A DNA stretch of 64,000 nucleotides, from positions 62,001 through 126,000 of the forward strand of contig CAWCSS010000006.1 of the NCBI GenBank assembly GCA_963798325.1, read 5' to 3'. Every line of letters begins with the position of its first letter. Positions within the stretch are counted from its first letter, which is position 1. A program made the translations under genes and the position numbers. The stretch comes from Solirubrobacter sp963798325 (GTDB taxonomy: Bacteria; Actinomycetota; Thermoleophilia; Solirubrobacterales; Solirubrobacteraceae). Below the pieces are notes generated by a model. The model searched no databases. It saw only the letters and a list, made by a program, of their open reading frames with translations, and had not been told where the DNA came from. Below are positions 21,606 through 30,001 of this stretch, piece after piece.

Positions 21606-22508
21606 TCAGGCGGCCGCGGCGAGTGCCGCCGCGGTCTCCGGCACCCACAGCGCGTCGTGTCCGAACTGGACACGGCGCGCGGTGCCGTCGCCGACGGCGG
21701 TGATCAGCGCGTCCTCGGCCTGGTCCGCATCGGCCGGGTACTTGTCCTCGGCCATGATCTGGGCGACCTCGCCGGTGGTCAGGCCGTCCGGGAACGCGGC
21801 GAGGACCTCCGCGGCGTCGGTGGCGGGCGCGCGGCGGGTCAGGCTCGTGTCGAGGTTGGCGACCATCGCGTCGTAGACCTCGAAGGTCTGGAAGCCGCCG
21901 GCCTCCAGCGTCAGGCTGCCGTTGCTGAACTTCAGGCTCGGCGCCGTGAAGCGCACGCGTCCGTCGGTGTTGGCCGACTTGCCCTGGAACTCGGTCGGGC
22001 CGCCTTCGGCGGTGCGGGCCTCGTCCTTGTCCTTCTGGAACTCGGCTTCGGTGGCGTCCGTGTGCGCCTCGGCGATCACCTTGTCGGCGTCGATGCCGGG
22101 CACCCACGCGATCGCCTCGCGCAGCCCTTCGTCGTCCTCGAGGAAGAGCGTGGTCGTGAACTGCGCGAACTGCAGCGCGCGGAAGACGGCGTACTCGCGC
22201 TCCGGGTACAGGCGGCGGGTGGCGACGACGACGCGGCACATCGGCCACGTGCCGTGGACGCGCTCGCGCGGCTCGGTCGCGAACGGCATCCCGCGCCAGC
22301 GGAAGTTCCGGTACCCGCGCGCCTGGCCGGCGGGCGTGTAGCCGCGGGCGGCGTAGACGGAACCGGTCTCGGTGAGGCCGATCATCACGTCGCGCCAGTT
22401 CAGTTGGTCGCCGTAGCGCCATTTGAGGGCGGCGATTGCAGGGGAGGCCGACCAGGCCCACGGGCAGCCGGGGTCGGAGAAGTGGGTTACGTCGATGGAC
22501 ACGCCCAC
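21606..22508 (-). CDS. DsbA/FrnE-like thioredoxin-fold protein
   Basis: 300 residues, intact, starting at ATG 22508. The N-terminus HFSDPGCPWAWSASPAI has the position of a thioredoxin-fold active site but only the first Cys (C-P-W-A), so it cannot form the usual CxxC disulfide. The helical insertion between residues ~90 and 150 (FRALQFAQFTTTLFLEDDEGL) is typical of the DsbA_FrnE group. An oxidoreductase or low-molecular-weight-thiol-dependent reductase role is inferred. No signal peptide, so cytoplasmic. It converges with the M6 gene, the two stops lying one base apart. Confidence 0.8.
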   Translation of the reverse strand: MGVSIDVTHFSDPGCPWAWSASPAIAALKWRYGDQLNWRDVMIGLTETGSVYAARGYTPAGQARGYRNFRWRGMPFATEPRERVHGTWPMCRVVVATRRLYPEREYAVFRALQFAQFTTTLFLEDDEGLREAIAWVPGIDADKVIAEAHTDATEAEFQKDKDEARTAEGGPTEFQGKSANTDGRVRFTAPSLKFSNGSLTLEAGGFQTFEVYDAMVANLDTSLTRRAPATDAAEVLAAFPDGLTTGEVAQIMAEDKYPADADQAEDALITAVGDGTARRVQFGHDALWVPETAAALAAAA

Positions 22509-22595
22509 TTACTCTAGAGAAGTGGTTGCGTGAGAAAGTTTCTCACGGCTTCTCGAACCGCCGCGGTCGCCGCGCACGGTGCCCGGCACGCGCGG

Positions 22596-22628
22596 CGAAC
22601 CTAAAGGGGCCAGGCCCCTTTAGGTTCG
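22596..22628. repeat. 33-base perfect palindrome, variant of the GGGGAC repeat
   Basis: Reads CGAACCTAAAGGGGCC, a central A, then its exact inverse, giving 16-base arms without mismatch. It shares the TAAAGGGG...CCCCTTTA arms with the palindromes at 5430 and 38335 but has GCC-A-GGC in the centre. It lies 19 bases before the helicase start, in a divergent intergenic region, so a terminator role is less likely here than in the convergent copies. Confidence 0.85.
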
Positions 22629-22646
22629 TCCGGTCGGGCGGCTAGC

Positions 22647-24299
22647 GTGCCGCCTCCCGTGACGTTCCAGATCGATGCTCCCGCGGTGGGCCGCTCCCTG
22701 CCTTCCTGGCCCACCACCAGACCCCTTCGTGCCTGGCAGCAGGCCGCTGCCGCCGCCGTTTTCGACCACTCCGGCGATGCGTTCCTCGCGTCCGCGACGC
22801 CCGCCGCCGGCAAGACCACCTTCGGGCTGCACGTCGCCCACCGGATGCTCTCGGAGGGGCGCGTGTCGCGCGTCGCGGTCATCGCGCCGACCACCCACAT
22901 CTGCCGCCAGTGGGCGCTGGACGCGGCGCGCTACGGCATCCACCTGGAGCCCAACCGTCCGAACTCCGAGGGCCCGGAGCCGCGCGATCGCCACGGCGTC
23001 TCGGTCACCTACGCGACCGTCGCGGCCGGTCCGGAGGTCCATCGCCGGCGCTGCGCCGAGCGGCCGACGCTGCTGATCGCCGACGAGCCGCACCACATGG
23101 GCGAGGACGCCTCGTGGGGGCGGACGACCGTCGAGGCGTTCTCGCGGGCGCGGTTCCGGCTGCTGCTGTCGGGCACGCCGTTCCGCTCGGACAACTCGCA
23201 GATCCCGTGGGTGTCCTACGACGACGAGGGCATCTCCAGCGCCGACTACGACTACGGCTACACGCAGGCGCTGATGGACGGCGTGTGCCGGCCGGTGACC
23301 TTCCACACCTACGGCGGGGACATGGAGTGGGTCAGCGACGGGAAGGTCCGGCGCGCCGACTTCGACGTGATCCTGCCCGCGGCCGAGGCCGCGCGGCGGC
23401 TGCGCACGGCGCTGGACCCGGAGGGCGACTGGATCACCCACGTGCTGCGCGACGCGAACGAGCAGTTGCTGGTCCTGCGCGGCGGGGATCACCCGAACGC
23501 GGGCGGGCTCGTGGTGGCGATGGACAAGGAGCACGCCGACAAGCTCGCCGACCGGCTGGCGCGGATCACCGGCGAGCGTCCGGACATCGTGCACTCCGAC
23601 GCGCCGGACGCGTCCGCGCGGATCGCGCGCTTTTCCGCGGGCTCGGCGCCGTGGCTGGTGTCCGTGCTGATGGTCTCCGAAGGGGTCGACGTGCCGCGCC
23701 TGCGGGTGGGTGTGTACGCGACGCTCGCGCGGACCGAGCTCTTCTTCCGGCAGGTGATCGGGCGCTTCATCCGGCGCACGCCCGCGCCCAAGGACCAGAT
23801 GTCGCACGTCTTCCTGCCGTCGGACCCGAAGCTCAAGCGGCTCGCGGTGCAGATCGAGGAGGAGCGCAACCACGCGCTGGTCTTCAAGTCCGTGGGTGAG
23901 GAGGCCGCGGAGCGGGGCGAGCGCTCGGAGACCGGCGAGCCGTTCCGCGCGCTGTGGTCGTCCGCGCGCCGCGACGAGGACCTGCTGCAGACGACCTCGC
24001 CCGGGGACGCCCTGCAGCTGTTCGCCGACCCGACGCCGCCGGCGCTGGCGGCGTTCACGGTCGTGACGTCGGCCGCCGGGCCGGTGGAGCCGGAGACCGC
24101 CTTCGAGCGCCGCGAGCGCCTGCGCGGTGAGCGGCACGCGCTGGTGGCGTCGATCGCGCGCAAGACGGGCGAGGCCCACGCACAGGTCAACTCGCGCATC
24201 AACCGGCAGGTGGGTGCGGAGTCGGTGAACAAGTCGACCGACGAACAGCTCGAGCAGGCGAACCGGCTGCTGGAGAAAGAGGTCAAGCGGCGGCGCTGA
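22647..24299 (+). CDS. DExH-box superfamily II helicase
   Basis: 550 residues from GTG 22647. Motifs in order: SATPAAGKTTFGLHVAHRML (Walker A), VAVIAPTTHICRQWALDA (Ia), LLIADEPHHMGED (DEPHH Walker B), LLLSGTPFRSDN (motif III), VSEGVDVPRLRVGVYAT (V) and FFRQVIGRFIRR (VI, arginine fingers). It resembles the helicase core of type III restriction or UvrB-like proteins but has no nuclease domain. The C-terminal 100 residues are helical and charged. It probably remodels DNA or RNA. It overlaps the next gene by TGATG, forming a three-gene unit with the PNPOx-like and HAD genes. Intact. Confidence 0.88.
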   Translation: MPPPVTFQIDAPAVGRSLPSWPTTRPLRAWQQAAAAAVFDHSGDAFLASATPAAGKTTFGLHVAHRMLSEGRVSRVAVIAPTTHICRQWALDAARYGIHLEPNRPNSEGPEPRDRHGVSVTYATVAAGPEVHRRRCAERPTLLIADEPHHMGEDASWGRTTVEAFSRARFRLLLSGTPFRSDNSQIPWVSYDDEGISSADYDYGYTQALMDGVCRPVTFHTYGGDMEWVSDGKVRRADFDVILPAAEAARRLRTALDPEGDWITHVLRDANEQLLVLRGGDHPNAGGLVVAMDKEHADKLADRLARITGERPDIVHSDAPDASARIARFSAGSAPWLVSVLMVSEGVDVPRLRVGVYATLARTELFFRQVIGRFIRRTPAPKDQMSHVFLPSDPKLKRLAVQIEEERNHALVFKSVGEEAAERGERSETGEPFRALWSSARRDEDLLQTTSPGDALQLFADPTPPALAAFTVVTSAAGPVEPETAFERRERLRGERHALVASIARKTGEAHAQVNSRINRQVGAESVNKSTDEQLEQANRLLEKEVKRRR

Positions 24300-24685
24300 T
24301 GGACGAGCTCCCGGTCTGGCCCGACGGAACCGTCGCTGTGCTCTCGACGGGCGCGGGGGCGCCGCACGGCATCCCGGTCTCGACCGTGTTGCGGCGCGGT
24401 TCACGGACGATCGTGTTCGCGTTGGCGCCGGCGCGCGAATCGCTGGCACGGCTGCGATCGGATCCACGGTGCGCGCTGACGATCCTCGCTGCGGGCAACG
24501 TCGCGTTCACGGCCTACGGGCGCGCGAGCATCGAGGACGGCGAGCGCATCGCGCGGGTCAGCGTGGTGGTCGAGGAGATCCACGACCACCGGCGCGACAC
24601 GTTCGAGATCGACGAGGGCGTGCGCTGGCGCTGGACCGACGACGACGCCCGCCGCAGCGACGCCTCCGTCCGCGAAGCGCTGTGA
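24299..24685 (+). CDS. Pyridoxamine-5'-phosphate-oxidase-like flavin/F420-binding protein
   Basis: 128 residues with the split-barrel pattern of the PNPOx-like superfamily: GTVAVLSTGAGAPHGIPVSTV, TIVFALAPARESLARLRSDPRCALTILA, then NVAFTAYGRASIEDG. In actinobacteria such small proteins bind FMN, F420 or heme; the cofactor cannot be decided here. It begins inside the helicase stop and its TGA overlaps the HAD gene's GTG, so the three genes should be translated together. Confidence 0.75.
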   Translation: MDELPVWPDGTVAVLSTGAGAPHGIPVSTVLRRGSRTIVFALAPARESLARLRSDPRCALTILAAGNVAFTAYGRASIEDGERIARVSVVVEEIHDHRRDTFEIDEGVRWRWTDDDARRSDASVREAL

Positions 24686-25326
24686 TCCGAGCGGCGGTCT
24701 TCGACTTCGGCGAGACGCTGGTGAGCGAAGAACGCGCCTGGACCGCCTGGGCCGAGTGGCTCGCTGTGCCGCCGCAGGAGCTCTTCGCGGCGCTGGGCGC
24801 GGTCATCGAACGGCGCCAGCGCCACGAGTTGGCGCTCGCGCTCGTCTCGCCGGGCTTCGAACTGCCCCGCGCGCTGGCCGAACGTGACGCCGCCGGCTTC
24901 CCGCGTCACGAGCAGCTCTACGACGTCTACCCCGACGCGCCGGCCGCCCTCGATCGACTGCGCAGCGCGGGCATCGCCGTCGGTGCGGCGGGCAACCAAC
25001 CCGCGGGAGCCGAAGCCGCGCTGGAGTCGCTCCTGCGCCCAGGAGAGCTCGTCGCCACCTCCGCGGCGTGGGGCCTCCAGAAGCCCGACCACGCGTTCTT
25101 CACCCGTATCGCCGACGAGCTGCAACTGCGACCAAGCGAGATCGCCTACGTCGGCGACCGCGTCGACCTCGACATCGTCCCGGCCGCCGCGGTCGGCATG
25201 TTCACCGTCCACCTCCGCCGCGGCCCTTGGGGCGTCATCCACGCCACCTGGGACGAATCGGCCGGCGCCGACGTGATGGCCGACACGCTCGACGAGGCCG
25301 TCGACGCCATCCTGGCCAAGGCGTAG
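24682..25326 (+). CDS. HAD-superfamily hydrolase
   Basis: 214 residues starting at GTG 24682. Motif I is VFDFGETL: the nucleophile Asp is present, but the second Asp of DxDxT is Gly, as in several HAD subgroups that are not classical phosphatases. LQKPDHAFF supplies motif III Lys and VGDRVDLDIVPA motif IV with acidic metal ligands. A helical cap lies between residues ~20 and 85. Phosphatase or dehalogenase-type activity on a small metabolite is inferred. Last gene of the helicase-PNPOx-HAD unit; two strong hairpins follow it. Confidence 0.83.
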   Translation: MIRAAVFDFGETLVSEERAWTAWAEWLAVPPQELFAALGAVIERRQRHELALALVSPGFELPRALAERDAAGFPRHEQLYDVYPDAPAALDRLRSAGIAVGAAGNQPAGAEAALESLLRPGELVATSAAWGLQKPDHAFFTRIADELQLRPSEIAYVGDRVDLDIVPAAAVGMFTVHLRRGPWGVIHATWDESAGADVMADTLDEAVDAILAKA

Positions 25327-25359
25327 CGCCGGCCCCGTCGAGGCGCCGCGACGGCCGCT

Positions 25360-25467
25360 GACCAGGCGGTCGTGCGCGCCCCGACGGGGGTCCGGCGCCT
25401 GGTCGTCAGGCCCGCCGAGACTGGGAAGGGTCCGTCGCCGACACGACGGACCGGACCTCGGCGGGCC
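25360..25467. terminator. Two strong stem-loops in the convergent gap after the HAD gene
   Basis: Hairpin 1 pairs GACCAGGCG (25360-25368) with CGCCTGGTC (25396-25404). Hairpin 2 is bipartite: an outer 11-base stem GGCCCGCCGAG (25409-25419) with CTCGGCGGGCC (25457-25467), and an inner 9-base stem GGTCCGTCG (25429-25437) with CGACGGACC (25444-25452). They lie between the convergent HAD and M23 genes, hairpin 2 ending 8 bases from the M23 stop. No T-run follows, so if they terminate transcription it is in the U-less actinobacterial way. Confidence 0.6.
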
Positions 25468-25474
25468 GGACGAC

Positions 25475-27433
25475 CTAGGCCGCCGGTGCGGCCGCGGCTC
25501 CTGTGGGTGCGGCGGCGGGGGCGGCCGGGTCTGGTGCGTCGGCGGCGGGCTCGGGCGCGGCGGGTGCCGGCGCGGGCGCCTCGGCGGCCGGCGCGGGGGC
25601 GGGTGCCTCGGCGGCGGGGGCAGGTGCGGCGGGTTCCGGCGCGGGTGCCTCGGCGGCCGGCGCGGGGGCGGGCGCCTCGCAGCGGGCGCAGGCGCGGCGG
25701 GTCCGGCGCGGGCGCCTCAGCGACCGGCGCGGGGGCGGGCGCCTCGGCAGCGGGAGCAGGCGCGGCTGCGGCTGGTGCGGGCGCCTCGGCGGCCGGGGCC
25801 GGCGCTTCGGCCGCTGGGGCGGGCGCAGCCGCTTCGGTGGCCGGGGCGGCTGGGGCGGGAGCCGGTGCCTCGGCGGCCGGAGCCGGGGCGGGGGTCTCGG
25901 CGGCCGGGGCCGGGGCGGTCTCGGCCGGCGTGGCCGCGGGCGCCGCCGCGGGGGCGCTCGGTGCGGCGGCCGGGTCCGATGGCGTGGCGCCGGGCTGCGA
26001 GGCCGACGTGTCAGTCGCGGGCGGGGCGACCGGCGGCGACGCGGCGGGAGCGCTCGCAGTGGCGGCCGCGCCGGTCGGGGCCGCCGCCGTCGCTGCCTGC
26101 GCGGTCGCCGCGATCGGCTGGCCCGTGGCCGGGTCGGTTGCCGTCGCCGCCTTGGCGGTTGCCGTCTTGGCCTTCGTGGAGGCGAGGGCGGCCGAGCCGG
26201 TCGCCGCCGCTCCGGGGATCGTCTTGGTGCCCGCGAGGTAGGGCTCGGGGTTGACGGGCTTGTTGGACTCGCGGACCTCGAAGTGGAGGTGGGGGCCGGT
26301 GCAGGACCCGGTGCAGCCGACCTTGCCGATCACGTCGCCGACGTGGACGTAGGCGCCCTTGGTGGTGCTGATCGCGGAGAGGTGGGCGTAACACGTCGAC
26401 ACGCCGTTGGCGTGCTGGATGCAGACGAGGTTGCCGTAGCCGCTGCCGTCGAAGCCGGCCTGGGTGATGGTCCCGCACTGGGCGGCGCGGACGGCGGTGC
26501 CGGACGGCGCGGCGATGTCCTGGCCGGCGTGCATGTGGCCGGGACGGGACTCGCCGTAGGCGCCGGTCACGGTGCCGCTGACGGGCGTGGCGATCTTGCC
26601 CGCGCCGCAGCCGCCGGCCGCGGCGGGAGCCGGTGCGGGCGTGGCCGCCACCGGCGTGGTCGCCAGAGGCTTCGTGGTCGCCGCGCGGTTCTGGGCCGGG
26701 TCGACCGCCGTGGGCTTGGTCGCCGCCGGCGTGGTCGTCGTCCGCTTGGTCGAGCCGGACGTGCCGGACGTGCCGGTCGAGCCGGACGTGCCGGACGTGC
26801 CGGACGTGCCGGACGAGCCGGACGAGCCGGACGTGCCGGTCGAGCCGCGATCGTCGAGCCGGGCGTCGAGCGACCGTCTGGCGTCGACGGGACGTGCGAC
26901 TTGTCGCCGCCGTAGACGGTCAGCGTCGTCTTGCCGCCACCGCTGACGAACGAGACGTTGGACTTGAACAGCGAGGCCCACGTCTTGGCGTCCACCCGCC
27001 CCGTCACCGGCAGCCCGGCGCGCGACTGGTAGCGCGACACCGCGCCGCGCGTGATCGGGCCGAAGATGCCGTCGTCGTCCACACCCACGACCCGCTGGAT
27101 CGCGGCCACGGCCTCGCCGGTGTCCCCGAACTCGACCAGCGAGTCCGAGGGCATCGCGATCGCCGAGCGGACCGGCGCGGTCTGCGCGGCGACGGCCCGA
27201 GCACCCCCACCCGACGACGCCAGGGCCGCGAACGGCGACGCGACCGGCCCCACCGCCATCGAGGCGGTCACGGCCACCGCGGCGCCCTTGCGCCGGGCGG
27301 CGTGCTTGCGCGCGGCCTCGGTGATCTCGCGCCGATGCACGGAGCGGCGCAGCGACCGCTCCCAGAGCTCGACATCACTCAGATCACGGTTATAGGGCGA
27401 AACAACAGGGAACGACGAATCGTGAGCGGACAA
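25475..27433 (-). CDS. Secreted peptidoglycan hydrolase: PG-binding domain plus M23 peptidase
   Basis: About 650 residues. It starts at TTG 27433, with AGAGGTGAG just upstream as ribosome site, right after a c-di-AMP riboswitch. A charged N-terminus of about 48 residues precedes a hydrophobic export segment (AAVAVTASMAVGPVASPF). A PG_binding_1 domain follows (FGDTGEAVAAIQRVVG to RVDAKTWASLF). Next come a Gly/Thr/Ser linker, then an M23 domain with HAGQDIAAPSGTAVRA, CYAHLSAIS and GPHLHFEV (zinc His residues), an endopeptidase cutting peptidoglycan crosslinks. The last ~200 residues are Ala/Pro repeats, probably spanning the wall. Frame changes occur near 26875 (linker) and 25680 (Ala/Pro tail). 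The predicted role is growth or daughter-cell separation. Confidence 0.87.
26752..26848 (-). repeat. Tandem 9-base repeat encoding a Gly/Thr/Ser linker
   Basis: On the plus strand the unit is gccggacgt with variants gccggacga and gccggtcga, about ten copies. On the coding strand it gives GTSGSSG-type residues, a flexible linker between the PG-binding and M23 domains. The frameshift at 26875 lies right beside it, so copy number may be misassembled. Confidence 0.75.
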
Positions 27434-27445
27434 CTCTCACCTCTC

Positions 27446-27606
27446 GGGGCCTCGCGCCTACGGGGTTAGCTGTCGGGCTCGCGCAGGCCTGCGCTACATC
27501 GCCACAGTGGCGACGATTCGCCCCATCGGTCTGACCATGACCATTGGGTCCCCCGTTCCTCCCGCCCAGGGGCGAGAGAACTCGGCTGTGCTCAATTGGA
27601 GGCCGG
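27446..27606 (-). ncRNA. c-di-AMP riboswitch (ydaO-yuaA type)
   Basis: Read on the minus strand, the leader of the M23 gene contains the hallmark blocks of this class: GGGGGACCCA (about 27545-27554), GGGGCGAATCG (about 27516-27526), then GCCCGACAGCTAACCCCGTA followed by GGCGCGAG (about 27452-27478). GGCCTC at 27599-27604 can pair with GAGGCC at 27448-27453 to close helix P1. The length of about 160 bases is usual. In actinobacteria this riboswitch controls cell-wall hydrolases, and high c-di-AMP usually turns expression off. The gene's ribosome site lies immediately after P1, which fits control at or near initiation. Recognition is by eye from the known consensus. Confidence 0.88.
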
Positions 27607-27647
27607 AAGCCTACAACACGCCGGAGCGGACTTACGTAAACCGGTGC

Positions 27648-29135
27648 CTATTCGGCGGGGATGGTGACGTTGCGACCGGAGGACTTCGCCGCCGCCAGCG
27701 CGTCCTGCGCGCGGAGCATCAGCAGCTCGGCCGGCTCCTCGCCGTCCCAGCGAGCGACGCCCGCCGAAGCGGTCTGTCCACGCGGCGTCGCCGCACGCAC
27801 GCGGTCGACGACCTCGACCGCTTCGCCGAGCCCGCAGCTCGGCAGGATCAGCGCGAACTCCACGCCGTCGAATCGCGCCAGAACGTCGACCTCGCGCAGT
27901 TCGGAGCGCCAGCGGGCCGCCGTCTCCTTGACGAGACGGTCGCCCTCACCCTCGCCGCGGAGCATGTTGAACGCGCTCATGTGGTCCAGGTCCAGAACCG
28001 CGATCGCGACCGGCGTGTCACCGCGACGGGCGCGTGCCAGCTCGCGCGGCAGCTCCTCGTCATAGACACGACGCGTCACGAGACCGGTCAGCGAGTCGGT
28101 GAGCGCCAGCGCCGCCACCCGCGCGCGCAGGCCGGCGTGCTCGATGGCGATCGCCGCCTGCGAGGCGACCAGCTTCAACAGGCCGCCGGAGGCTTCGGGC
28201 AGCGCGTCCAGCGACCGCTGCCAGACGACGATCAGCACGCCGCAGACCTCGCCGTCGCGCAGGATCGGCTCGAAGACGGCAGAGCGGGCGCCGGTCGCCT
28301 CGACCAGCGGCGCGGCCAGCGCCGGGTGGTTGCGCGCGTCGGCGACGAAATACGCCTCCTTCGCGGTGAAGGCCTTGCCGGACCCCGGACCGTCGCCACG
28401 CGGCTGGATCGTGACGGGCTGGACCTGCACGCCGGCCATCGCCGTCGAGGCGAAATCGCGGCCGGAGGGCTCCAGCAGGAACGCGACGGGCGCGTCCATG
28501 ACCTCGCAGGCGGCCTCGCAGATCGCGTGGCGCGCGTCGTCGCCCGCGGCGAGCGCCTTGGCCACACGGCCGATCGCACCCATTCCCTTGGCCTGATCTC
28601 GAAGCATGTCGTTGAACCTACGGAGGTCGCGTGCGTTGGATTCCCGTTCAAGCTCGCTCGCCAGCACGCGGGCGAGCATGATGAACAGCTGTTCGTCGGC
28701 CGGGGAGAAGGCGTTGCGGCGTCGTGACACGGCGGCCAGCGAGCCCACGCGCGTGCCGTCGCTGAGCTCCAGCGGCACACCCACGTAGGACTTGGCGTTC
28801 ACGCGCTGCTGCATCGCCAGGCGCTTGTACACCTCGGTCCCGCCGATGTCCCCCACCAGACGCGGCCCGCGGCCCTCGGCCATGTGCGAGCAGAACGCGT
28901 CGCCGAGCGGGAGCGACTGGTTGGAGCGCAGCCCGTACTCCGAACCGCGGCGCACGTCCACGATCCGGTGGATGAACTGGCCGCGATCCAGATGCGCGAG
29001 AAACACGCCAGAATGGGGCATGTGGTGCTCGAGCAGGTCGAGCACCGAGCGCGTCGCATCGGCGAACGATCGATAGGTCGTCGTCGTCGCTGCTGCCGCG
29101 GCTTGAATCGCGCTTACGTCCACGTGCCCAATCAT
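27648..29135 (-). CDS. GAF-GAF sensor with degenerate GGDEF domain
   Basis: 495 residues from ATG 29135 (MIGHVDVSAIQ). First GAF domain about residues 25-165 (FLAHLDRGQFIHRIVD, YVGVPLELSDGTRVGSLA), a short helix, second GAF about 185-320 (VAFLLEPSGRDFAST, FEPILRDGEVCGVLIVV), then a GGDEF-type domain from LTDSLTGLVTRRVYDEEL to the end. The catalytic motif reads DGVEF in RFDGVEFALILP, missing the second Gly and the key acidic residue. Cyclase activity is therefore unlikely; it could bind GTP or c-di-GMP as a regulator. Soluble. Intact, and read toward the M23 gene, whose riboswitch lies 42 bases past its stop. Confidence 0.86.
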   Translation of the reverse strand: MIGHVDVSAIQAAAAATTTTYRSFADATRSVLDLLEHHMPHSGVFLAHLDRGQFIHRIVDVRRGSEYGLRSNQSLPLGDAFCSHMAEGRGPRLVGDIGGTEVYKRLAMQQRVNAKSYVGVPLELSDGTRVGSLAAVSRRRNAFSPADEQLFIMLARVLASELERESNARDLRRFNDMLRDQAKGMGAIGRVAKALAAGDDARHAICEAACEVMDAPVAFLLEPSGRDFASTAMAGVQVQPVTIQPRGDGPGSGKAFTAKEAYFVADARNHPALAAPLVEATGARSAVFEPILRDGEVCGVLIVVWQRSLDALPEASGGLLKLVASQAAIAIEHAGLRARVAALALTDSLTGLVTRRVYDEELPRELARARRGDTPVAIAVLDLDHMSAFNMLRGEGEGDRLVKETAARWRSELREVDVLARFDGVEFALILPSCGLGEAVEVVDRVRAATPRGQTASAGVARWDGEEPAELLMLRAQDALAAAKSSGRNVTIPAE

Positions 29136-29183
29136 CGACAATAATCCGCCGCGTCTAAAGCCGGTCATCCGTCTAGTCGTTCG

Positions 29184-29962
29184 ATGAAACTCCTCACCTT
29201 CCTCGCCACAGGCGCCTCCACCCCCTCTGCGGGGGAGCTGCGCGACGACCGGGTCGTCACCTTCGAGACGGGCACCGTCCTCGATCACCTCACCGATCCA
29301 ACGCCCGCGACCGGGCCCAGCCACGCGCTGGACGAGGTCGTCGTGCTGGAGCCGATCCCCGCGCCCGCCCGCGATCTTCTGCATCGGCCGCAACTACGCC
29401 GCGCACATCGCCGAGCTCGGCAACGAGCGGCCCGACCAAGCCGATCGTGTTCCTCAAGCTCCCATTGAGCAGCGCACCTCCGGGTGGCCCCGTGATCAGG
29501 CCGAAGGCCACGCAGGCGCTCGACTACGAGTCCGAGCTCGTCCTCGTCATGGGCCCGGAGAACACGATCGCCGGCTACGCGGTGGCCAACGACGTCTCCG
29601 CGCGAGACCTGCAGCGCAGCGAGTCGCAGTGGTCACGCGCCAAGGGCTTCGACACGAGCTGCCCGTGGGGCCCGTGGATCACCACGAGCGACGAGCTCGA
29701 CGACCCGCGAGGGCTCGCCATCACCACTCACGTCAACGGCGAGTTGCGACAGGACGGCAACACCCGGGACCTGATCTTCGGCCCCGAGGAGCTCGTGGAC
29801 TTCATCAGCGAGACCTGCACGCTGGAGCCGGGAGCGATCATCCTCACCGGCACGCCGAGCGGGGTCGGCGAGGCGTTCGATCCGCCCCGCTACCTCCAGC
29901 CCGGCGACACCGTGCGCTGTGCGATCGAGGGCCTCGGGATCCTCGAGCACCCGATCATCTGA
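29184..29962 (+). CDS. Fumarylacetoacetate hydrolase-family enzyme, two frameshifts
   Basis: About 258 residues. It starts at ATG 29184 (MKLLTFLATG). The FAH signature is FCIGRNYAAHIAELG (broken by the first frameshift at ~29385), then KPIVFLKLPLS (second change at ~29440). DYESELVLVMG holds the metal-binding Glu, and DVSARDLQ, RAKGFDTSCPWGPW and ILTGTPSGVG follow. The family cleaves C-C bonds in beta-diketo acids of aromatic catabolism, or decarboxylates/hydrates related acids; the substrate is unknown. Each break fits one extra base. No catabolic genes are adjacent. Confidence 0.88.
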
Positions 29963-30001
29963 AGCTCGGATGATCGGGGTGACACGGAGGGATGTACCGC
30001 T

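Noticed and set aside
26752..26848. Tandem 9-base units considered as a CRISPR or minisatellite array
   Set aside because: The units are too short and lie inside coding sequence as an in-frame linker; no spacers.
25503..26915. A plus-strand Gly/Ala/Arg-rich frame over the M23 gene
   Set aside because: It is the complement of the Ala/Pro repeats and the linker repeats; the minus-strand frame has real domains.
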